10,714 nucleotides of DNA, from contig JABDIZ010000340.1 in NCBI GenBank assembly GCA_013003465.1, positions 1-10,714 of the forward strand. Reading direction: 5' to 3'. Under the pieces are notes generated by a model. That model was not told the origin of the DNA. It made no database searches and saw nothing but the letters and a program-made list of their open reading frames with translations. Below, in pieces: positions 1 through 4,967 of the stretch. Source of the DNA: Rhodothermaceae bacterium. GTDB lineage: Bacteria; Bacteroidota; Rhodothermia; Rhodothermales; Rubricoccaceae. Both the position numbers and the translations under genes were made by a program. Numbering within the stretch: the first letter of the stretch is position 1; every line of letters starts with the position of its first letter.

Positions 1-1099
1 GTGTGGGGCCGGGCCGTGGGCCGTCGTCATCGCCATCGTCCTGGTTGCCGAACCGCGCCGCGACCATTTCGGGCAGCCGTTCGCGCAGCGCCGTGCTGTC
101 GGCGGCGGTGGGTTCGCCTTCGCCGCCACGCTCGGCCACGATCTCGGCGAGCATGGGCCGGACGAACCGATCCGGCAGCACGCGGTCCTGCCCAAAGATG
201 AACGCGATGAACGCGCCGCGTGCGCGGGCCTCTTCGATGGCCTGAATGTCAGCCGGGGCCAGGCCGTGCTGCGGCGGGGCGACGAGGTCCTCGAAGATGC
301 GCGGCGAACTGACGATGGCGGCTTGCTCGGGGTTATCCAGGGGCACCTGGATGACCTCGATGCGGAACAGCGCCGAGTTGGGGTCTTCGTCCGGCGCGGC
401 CGACGAGCAGCCGGGCAGCTCCTCCTCGGGGCGGACAGGGGCCGAGCCAGAGACGTAGATGTAGACGTTCTCGTCGTCGTTCGGGTCTTTCAGGACGGAG
501 TGCGTGTGCGAGCCACGGCAGGTCTGCACGTTCCCGATGTAGTCGGGGTTGCGGATGTCGCTGATGTCGAAGATGCGGATGCCGCGCAGGCGATCCGCGC
601 TCACCTGCTCCTCCACGCCTTCGGTCCCACAGTCGAGCCGTCCGCCCAGGCCTTCGCCCGAGATGAAGAGCAGATCCTCATAGACTGACACGTCGCTCTG
701 CGAGGCGGGGCAGAGGTACTCGGTCACGAGGTCCGGTTCGGTCGGGTTCGAGATATCCCAGACCATGACGCCGTTGTAGTTACCCTGGATCGCATAGTCC
801 CCCGTGAAGGCGAGATCCGAGTTGGTGACGCCGACGAAGTCCTCGGCCGGAGGAGTCGAGGAGAGCTTGCGCAGGTTCCACATCGCTTCGCCCGCATCGA
901 ACAGGCCCGCATCGAGACCCACGCGCGGGTCCGGCTGGTCGGACGGCATCGGAGGGCGAGGGGGGAGCTCCATCGCCACGCCATCCGTCGAGGTTACGCG
1001 GTTCGAAGCGCATGCGGAGAGCCCGATCAGTCCCAGGACGAGCAGAAGGGGTACAAAGGTGCGGAAGGGAAGGGGGCGAGTCAGGGGGGTACCGTGCAT
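1..1099 (-). CDS. LVIVD-repeat beta-propeller lipoprotein (3' end outside window)
   Basis: The frame is open from the ATG at 1099 to the left edge with no stop, so 366 residues are visible and the C-terminus is missing. Residues 11-30 form a hydrophobic signal ending in the lipobox LSAC (Cys30), so the protein should be lipidated and exported. Two LVIVD-type strands are visible: VMVWDISNPTEP near residues 111-122 and IRIFDISDIRNP near 174-185. A CRGSHTHSV segment near 194-201 and a YIYVSG strand near 213-218 follow, as I recall for LVIVD (Pfam) propeller proteins of Bacteroidota and Gemmatimonadota. Residues ~264-356 look like an alpha-helical, acidic insertion rather than propeller blades. 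The DUF305 gene ends 46 bp upstream on the same strand, so co-transcription is likely. No Shine-Dalgarno is seen. The family's biochemical function is unknown; binding or scaffolding at the cell surface is an inference. Confidence 0.85.
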   Translation of the reverse strand, partial: MHGTPLTRPLPFRTFVPLLLVLGLIGLSACASNRVTSTDGVAMELPPRPPMPSDQPDPRVGLDAGLFDAGEAMWNLRKLSSTPPAEDFVGVTNSDLAFTGDYAIQGNYNGVMVWDISNPTEPDLVTEYLCPASQSDVSVYEDLLFISGEGLGGRLDCGTEGVEEQVSADRLRGIRIFDISDIRNPDYIGNVQTCRGSHTHSVLKDPNDDENVYIYVSGSAPVRPEEELPGCSSAAPDEDPNSALFRIEVIQVPLDNPEQAAIVSSPRIFEDLVAPPQHGLAPADIQAIEEARARGAFIAFIFGQDRVLPDRFVRPMLAEIVAERGGEGEPTAADSTALRERLPEMVAARFGNQDDGDDDGPRPGPT

Positions 1100-1145
1100 G
1101 GGAGGGCAGATTGGGTGGATAGGTCGGGTGCCAGAAGGCGGAGCG

Positions 1146-1856
1146 TCAGGGTTCGGGGTTGGGTTCGGGCAGGGCGCTGAGCATGCGTTCCATGCGCGCG
1201 ATCTCGGTGAGTTGGTCGACGTGGATGTCGGAGGCGAGCTTGAACGCGGCGTCATCCTGCGCCGCGCCGTCGGTTGCGAAGAGTTCATCGACCATCGTGA
1301 CGGCGCCGCTGTGGTGCTGGATCATGTAGGTCAGGAAGAGCCGGTCGAACGCGGTGCCCTGCGCTTCGCTGAGTTCCTGAAGCTGCTCGTCGGTGAGCAT
1401 GCCGGGCATCATGTGATGGCCGTGCCCCTCGCCGTGGGCCATGCTGCCGCCGTGGATCATCAGCGTGAGCCCGTCGATGTGGATCTCGGGCACCGGCTGG
1501 CCGCGGTCGCGGAGCCACCGTTGCATCGTCGCGATCTCGTCGTTCTGCGCGTTGATGATTCGCGAGGCGAGGGTCTGGACCGCGGGGCTCGCCCCGTTGG
1601 TGGGTGCGAGGCGCGACATCACGAGGGCCTGCGCGTGGTGCCCGATCATCCCGTCCATGAAGGCCACGTCGGCCTCCGTAAACGACATGCGGGCGCTGTC
1701 CTGCCGCGCCCAGTAGAGCGTTTCCAGGTCGGATGGGTCCTCCGTCGCGGCGGGGGCAGACGGCGCCGTTCGGACGCCACTCGTGCTGCTACAGGCAGCG
1801 AGGGGCAGCACGACCAGGGCGCCGAGGGCGGCCCACCAAGCACGTCGTAGGCTCAT
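1146..1856 (-). CDS. DUF305 family lipoprotein
   Basis: The 236-residue protein starts with a short basic stretch and a hydrophobic signal ending LAAC, giving lipidation at Cys22. The mature part holds the two hallmark segments of DUF305, a ferritin-like four-helix fold: MDGMIGHHAQALVMS (residues 67-81, His73/His74) and MIQHHSGAVTMVDELF (178-193, His181/His182). Between them, residues 134-153 are rich in His and Met (IHGGSMAHGEGHGHHMMPGM), which suggests metal binding, perhaps copper or iron; this is inference. DUF305 proteins are often found near copper-handling genes, but none is visible here. The gene immediately precedes the LVIVD lipoprotein gene (46 bp apart), and a candidate promoter and inverted repeat lie upstream at 1880-1907. 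No Shine-Dalgarno is seen before the ATG, which is the only start that keeps a full signal peptide. Confidence 0.9.
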   Translation of the reverse strand: MSLRRAWWAALGALVVLPLAACSSTSGVRTAPSAPAATEDPSDLETLYWARQDSARMSFTEADVAFMDGMIGHHAQALVMSRLAPTNGASPAVQTLASRIINAQNDEIATMQRWLRDRGQPVPEIHIDGLTLMIHGGSMAHGEGHGHHMMPGMLTDEQLQELSEAQGTAFDRLFLTYMIQHHSGAVTMVDELFATDGAAQDDAAFKLASDIHVDQLTEIARMERMLSALPEPNPEP

Positions 1857-1879
1857 GGTTTCGAGGTGGAGAGAAGAGG

Positions 1880-1907
1880 GGTGCTAAAATAGGTACACGC
1901 TAGCACC
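1880..1907. promoter_or_regulatory. Inverted repeat in DUF305 promoter region (possible operator)
   Basis: GGTGCTA (1880-1886) and TAGCACC (1901-1907) are a perfect 7-bp inverted repeat with a 14-bp spacer, so the half-sites are 21 bp apart centre to centre, about two helical turns. The repeat lies 24-51 bp upstream of the DUF305 start. An AT-rich stretch between the arms (minus strand TACCTATTTTAG) could be the promoter core. A regulator binding site is inferred; the same arms could instead form a hairpin in the 5' leader. Confidence 0.4.
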
Positions 1908-1980
1908 TCGGGTGTTGTTGCGTTGGACGGCTCTGTCCGGCGTACTCCGGCTCGACAGCCACCCGATGAGGGCGGCGGGT

Positions 1981-2529
1981 TCATCCGGCTTCCAGGCCCG
2001 GCAGGCCGTCCAGGCTCACCGTGTTCTTCTCGACCTTGTACTGTGCGAGTCCCTCGGGCTGCTTGGCCTGCGCCCATCGGACCAGCGTATCGCGATCCTC
2101 TTGGTACACCATGCGGGGCACGGCGTAGCCGCACGAATCGCTGATGCGCGTAAGCGAGGCGCGCAAGATCGCTCGTGTGCCGGGTAGGTCGGGGAAGCGA
2201 GGCCGGAGGGCCTCGAAGTCGGGCGTGTCCGGGAGGAGCACTTCGGCCGTGCCGTGGAGGCGCACGATGTTCGGTGGCCCGGCGAAGGCGCAAAACATGA
2301 ACACGATGCGCCCGTTCTCGCGGACGTGCGCGATGGTCTCGACGCCGCTCCCGGTCAGGTCGAGGTAGGCCACCTCGTGCGGCCCCAGGATGCGAAACGT
2401 GTCGAGGCCCTTGGGCGAGCAGTTGATCAGCCCGTCCTCGGCTGTGGGCGCGGTGGCGACGAAAAAGAGAGGCTGGGCCTCGATCCACTCCGTCAGCGCA
2501 GGCGTGATCGCGTCGTAGGTCTTGCTCAT
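1981..2529 (-). CDS. Pyridoxamine 5'-phosphate oxidase-like FMN-binding protein
   Basis: A 182-residue protein starting MSKTYDAIT. This start was preferred to an in-frame ATG 33 bases further upstream because a GGAG Shine-Dalgarno sits 8 bases before it. The pattern is that of the PNPOx-like split-barrel family: PLFFVATAPTAEDGLINCSPKG near residues 26-47, VAYLDLTGSG near 64-73, IAHVRENGRIVFMFCAF near 77-93, and the nucleotide/FMN-contacting LHGTAEVL near 100-107. Family members bind FMN, or sometimes heme or F420, and reduce or oxidise small substrates in the cytoplasm. The substrate cannot be read from sequence, and this is not assigned as the B6-biosynthesis enzyme PdxH. The gene lies downstream of the E3 gene but is separated from it by a strong hairpin, so it is probably a separate transcription unit. 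Confidence 0.85.
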   Translation of the reverse strand: MSKTYDAITPALTEWIEAQPLFFVATAPTAEDGLINCSPKGLDTFRILGPHEVAYLDLTGSGVETIAHVRENGRIVFMFCAFAGPPNIVRLHGTAEVLLPDTPDFEALRPRFPDLPGTRAILRASLTRISDSCGYAVPRMVYQEDRDTLVRWAQAKQPEGLAQYKVEKNTVSLDGLPGLEAG

Positions 2530-2559
2530 GCCGAAAGCTCCGTAGCAGGAGAACGCCCA

Positions 2560-2566
2560 CAAAGTA
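2560..2566 (-). promoter_or_regulatory. Possible -7 box of the PNPOx-like gene
   Basis: On the minus strand TACTTTG lies 30 bases upstream of the ATG at 2529. It is one base shorter than the Bacteroidota consensus TAnnTTTG, and no well-spaced TTG -33 element is visible because the terminator hairpin occupies that position. The call is therefore tentative. Confidence 0.2.
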
Positions 2567-2567
2567 G

Positions 2568-2603
2568 CAAGCCCCCGGCACCGAACGGGGCACCGGGGGC
2601 TTG
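2568..2603. terminator. Strong hairpin between E3 and PNPOx-like genes
   Basis: CAAGCCCCCGG (2568-2578) and CCGGGGGCTTG (2593-2603) are perfect 11-bp arms around a 14-base loop. The hairpin begins 34 bases after the E3 stop codon. Its very GC-rich stem fits a terminator of the minus-strand E3 transcript. The following T-run on the minus strand is weak (TTGCTACTTTG), so it may act as a 3'-end stabiliser or work together with Rho. Confidence 0.6.
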
Positions 2604-2637
2604 ATCCTACTCAGCCGCGCGTCAAACTCGCCGTCGG

Positions 2638-4077
2638 CTAGGCATTCATGACACGCCCGTAGGCGTCGCGGACGGCCTCCAGCACGGCCTCCGAGAGTGT
2701 CGGGTGTGGGTGCATCGTTTCCATGATCTCGTGCGCCGTCGTCTCGAGCGTGCGTGCGGCGCAGGCCTCGGCGATCATCTCGGTGGCGTCGTGGCCGATG
2801 ATGTGGCAGCCGAGCCACTCGCCGTACTTGGCGTCAAAGATGACCTTGACGAAGCCCGTCTGGTCGCCGATGGCGGCGGCCTTGCCCGAGGCGGTGAACG
2901 GGAATTTGCCCACCTTCACCTCGTAGCCCGCCTCCTTGGCAGCCGCCTCGGTGTAGCCCGTCGAGGCAATCTGCGGGAGGCAGTACGTACAGCACGGCAC
3001 GTTCTTGTAGTCGACCGGCGGCGGGGCGTGGTCGTATTTGCCTTCCTCGTGGGCGATCTTCTCGATGCAGACGATGCCTTCATGGCTCGCCACGTGCGCC
3101 AGCCACGGCGCGCCTACCACGTCGCCGATGGCGTAGTGGCCCGCTACGTTCGTGCGGAAGTATTCGTCCACGGCGATGGCCCCACGCTCGTGCGCGATGC
3201 CGACCTCGTCGAGCCCCAGGTTCTCCACGTTGCCCACGACGCCGACCGCCGAGAGCACCTGATCTACCTCCATCGTCTCGGTGCCCTTCGCCGTCTTGAT
3301 GGTCACCACGCACGTGTCGCCCGAGGTGTCCACCGATTCGACGGAGGCAGCCGTCATCAGCTTGACGCCCATCTTCTTGTAGGCGCGGCCGAGCTCCTTC
3401 GACACGTCGGCATCCTCGACCGGGACAAGGCGGTCCAGCAACTCGACGATGGTCACGTCGGTGCCCATGTGGTGATACACGTACGCGAACTCGACGCCGA
3501 TGGCGCCCGCGCCGACGACCAGCATCGAGCCCGGGCGCTCAGTCTGGAGCATGGCCTCCTTGTAGGCGATGATCTTCTTGCCGTCGATAGGGAGCGAAGG
3601 CAGTTCGCGTGCTCGCGCACCCGTGGCGATGATGACATGCTTAGCGGAGACCTCGGTGTTCTCGCCGACCGTATCGCCGTCCATCGTTTCCGAGGGCTCA
3701 ATCGCGATGGCGCCGCCGCCCTTGAGTGTGGCCTTACCCATCAGCACGTCGATTTTGTTCTTCTTCATGAGGAACGCGACGCCCTTGTTCATCTTGTCGG
3801 CCACGCCGCGCGAGCGCTTGACGACGGCAGCAAAATCGGGCTCGACGGAGCCGTCGAGGGAGAGGCCGTAGTCGGAGAGGTGGCGGGTGATGGCCGTCAC
3901 TTCAGCGCTCTTGAGCAGCGCCTTGGTGGGGATGCAGCCGATGTTGAGGCAAACGCCGCCGAGTTTGTTCTTCTCGATGATGGCGGTCTTGAAGCCCAAC
4001 TGGGACGCGCGGATGGCGGTTTCATAGCCGCCAGGGCCGGAGCCAATCACGACGACGTCGTAGGTCGCGGAAGCCAT
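2638..4077 (-). CDS. lpdA: Dihydrolipoyl dehydrogenase (E3 of 2-oxoacid dehydrogenase complexes)
   Basis: A 479-residue flavoprotein disulfide reductase. It reoxidises the dihydrolipoyl group of E2 in pyruvate or 2-oxoglutarate dehydrogenase, or of the H protein in glycine cleavage, passing electrons through FAD to NAD+ in the cytoplasm. Key parts are visible: FAD-binding GSGPGG at residues 12-17, redox-active CLNIGC (Cys43 and Cys48), the second FAD motif ATGARA at 151-156, NAD-binding GAGAIG at 189-194, AIGDV at 316-320, and the dimer-interface catalytic pair His458/Glu463 in HPHPTLSE. The length matches the family. The interface region reads VPCCTYCLPQIAS (360-372), with three cysteines. 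E1 and E2 genes are not in the window. The gene lies 112 bp downstream of a EutN-like gene on the same strand, so co-transcription is possible. No Shine-Dalgarno is seen. Confidence 0.96.
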   Translation of the reverse strand: MASATYDVVVIGSGPGGYETAIRASQLGFKTAIIEKNKLGGVCLNIGCIPTKALLKSAEVTAITRHLSDYGLSLDGSVEPDFAAVVKRSRGVADKMNKGVAFLMKKNKIDVLMGKATLKGGGAIAIEPSETMDGDTVGENTEVSAKHVIIATGARARELPSLPIDGKKIIAYKEAMLQTERPGSMLVVGAGAIGVEFAYVYHHMGTDVTIVELLDRLVPVEDADVSKELGRAYKKMGVKLMTAASVESVDTSGDTCVVTIKTAKGTETMEVDQVLSAVGVVGNVENLGLDEVGIAHERGAIAVDEYFRTNVAGHYAIGDVVGAPWLAHVASHEGIVCIEKIAHEEGKYDHAPPPVDYKNVPCCTYCLPQIASTGYTEAAAKEAGYEVKVGKFPFTASGKAAAIGDQTGFVKVIFDAKYGEWLGCHIIGHDATEMIAEACAARTLETTAHEIMETMHPHPTLSEAVLEAVRDAYGRVMNA

Positions 4078-4189
4078 AGCAACGGGATAGGTGAGAGGAG
4101 AGGGGAATTCGGATCAGGATACCGCCCGCGCACGGAAGGGATCGGGGCAGACGTTGAAGAGACGGCGGATTGCGGAGGGTGAGAGCACC

Positions 4190-4489
4190 TCACTCCGTCA
4201 TCGCCACATCGTCCACGACAGCGATGATGATGACATTGGCCGGGGTGCGTGGGTCGTCGGGGCCAAGGTCGGCATCCATGAGTTGCTGCACGACCGTGCC
4301 TTGTTTTGCCGTTAGGACCACATCGCCCACGCCCGCATCGCACTGCGGATCCAGGGCGATCTCTTCGGCCGCGTTCGGGAGGAGCGTGCCGTCGAGCGCG
4401 AGGCGCCGCACGAGGAGCAACTTGCTGCGTCGCAACCGCTCGTGCTTCTGCGTGGCGACAACGGTGCCGGTAACCTTGCACAGGTACAT
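4190..4489 (-). CDS. EutN/CcmL-type bacterial microcompartment vertex protein
   Basis: A 99-residue protein of typical family length. It starts MYLCKVTGTVVATQKHERLR and continues SKLLLVRRL (22-30), DGTLLP (33-38), the conserved AGVGDVVLTAKQGT (52-65), and a hydrophobic C-terminal strand NVIIIAVVDDV (85-95). This order matches the EutN/CcmL/PduN fold, whose pentamers cap the vertices of carboxysomes and metabolosomes. No BMC-H or BMC-T shell tile and no signature enzyme is visible. The next gene on the same strand is dihydrolipoyl dehydrogenase, 112 bp away. Lone EutN homologues may form part of a dispersed shell system or have another role; the sequence does not decide. There is no clear Shine-Dalgarno; the ATG choice keeps the first beta strand intact. 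Confidence 0.88.
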   Translation of the reverse strand: MYLCKVTGTVVATQKHERLRRSKLLLVRRLALDGTLLPNAAEEIALDPQCDAGVGDVVLTAKQGTVVQQLMDADLGPDDPRTPANVIIIAVVDDVAMTE

Positions 4490-4524
4490 GATCGGACGTA
4501 TTTAGATGTGAATGAAAGAGTTGA

Positions 4525-4532
4525 TAAATTTG
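4525..4532 (+). promoter_or_regulatory. TAnnTTTG box upstream of antitoxin-like gene
   Basis: TAAATTTG matches the Bacteroidota -7 consensus exactly and faces the Phd/YefM-like gene, which would have a leader of about 170 bases. A convincing TTG -33 element is not visible at the expected 19-21-base distance, so the site may be fortuitous in this AT-richer stretch. Confidence 0.3.
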
Positions 4533-4542
4533 TATGCTGGCT

Positions 4543-4579
4543 CTCTTGTGCCGTTAGATCCAAGAGGTACACTCTTGTG
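4543..4579. promoter_or_regulatory. Palindrome with extra half-site in divergent intergenic region (possible operator)
   Basis: CAAGAG (4561-4566) and CTCTTG (4572-4577) form a perfect 6-bp palindrome around GTACA. A third copy of the half-site in the context CTCTTGTG occurs at 4543-4550, repeated directly at 4572-4579. Arrays of this kind are typical of autoregulatory operators. The region separates the divergent EutN-like and Phd/YefM-like genes, and Phd-family antitoxins usually bind palindromes in their own promoter; assignment to this antitoxin is inference. Confidence 0.4.
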
Positions 4580-4710
4580 ATCCTCCGCGAGAGGCGACGT
4601 TGTGAAATTGGGTCCGTTTGTGGTAGTTTCTTTAGCACATGCAGAAGAAGACGGTGCCCACCACGCTAGCCGTTTTCTCGTTTTCCTTCCCACCAACCCC
4701 GCACCCTACC

Positions 4711-4890
4711 ATGTACACGACCAAAGGGATCGAGGCCGTCGCCACGATCACCGAGCTTCGCTCGAAAACCTCCGAGTTGATCGAGGAGACTAAGAAGTAC
4801 GAGGGCATCATGATTCAGAAGAACAATGAGCCCCATGCTGTACTCGTCGCGTACGACAAGTACATGAAGCTCGTCGGCAGGAAGAAGTAA
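4711..4890 (+). CDS. Phd/YefM-family antitoxin-like protein, no toxin adjacent
   Basis: A 59-residue protein, short for the family but carrying its N-terminal DNA-binding and dimerisation core: TITELRSKTSELIEETKKYE (11-30), the strand IMIQKNN (32-38), and HAVLVAYDKYMKL (42-54). These match the usual pattern in which a helix is followed by a strand, an [N/G]xP turn and AVLVxxxxY. The C-terminal toxin-binding tail of typical Phd/YefM proteins is almost absent. An ATG 72 bases further upstream (4639) is in frame, but its extension is hydrophobic and proline-rich and does not look like this family, so 4711 was chosen. No Shine-Dalgarno precedes either start. A terminator follows 23 bases after the stop and no RelE, Doc or PIN gene is nearby, so it may be an orphan regulator or the remnant of a toxin-antitoxin pair. 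Confidence 0.75.
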   Translation: MYTTKGIEAVATITELRSKTSELIEETKKYEGIMIQKNNEPHAVLVAYDKYMKLVGRKK

Positions 4891-4912
4891 CGGATCTTCG
4901 GATCTCTTTATC

Positions 4913-4956
4913 GAAGCGGGAGTGTGGGAATTGGTCCAGGCTCCCGCTTCCGTTTT
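4913..4956 (+). terminator. Rho-independent terminator of the antitoxin-like gene
   Basis: GAAGCGGGAG (4913-4922) pairs perfectly with CTCCCGCTTC (4941-4950), and the right arm is followed by CGTTTT on the plus strand. It ends the antitoxin transcript and lies just beyond the stop of the convergent AAA ATPase gene, so it may serve both. The T-run favours the plus strand. Confidence 0.75.
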
Positions 4957-4967
4957 CAGGACACCGG

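Noticed and set aside
804..1850. Plus-strand open frame of 348 codons across the two lipoprotein genes
   Set aside because: It spans the intergenic gap between two well-supported minus-strand genes and has no motif of its own.
2704..4182. Plus-strand open frame of 492 codons opposite the E3 gene
   Set aside because: It is antisense to an unmistakable dihydrolipoyl dehydrogenase and its translation shows only the low-complexity Arg/Val/Asp/Leu composition expected from the high-GC complement.
4093..4189. Gap between E3 and EutN-like genes searched for a promoter, riboswitch or small gene
   Set aside because: No TAnnTTTG box, stable hairpin or convincing small frame was seen.
4639..4710. Longer start for the antitoxin-like protein
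   Set aside because: The added 24 residues are hydrophobic and proline-rich, unlike the family N-terminus, and no ribosome binding site precedes them.
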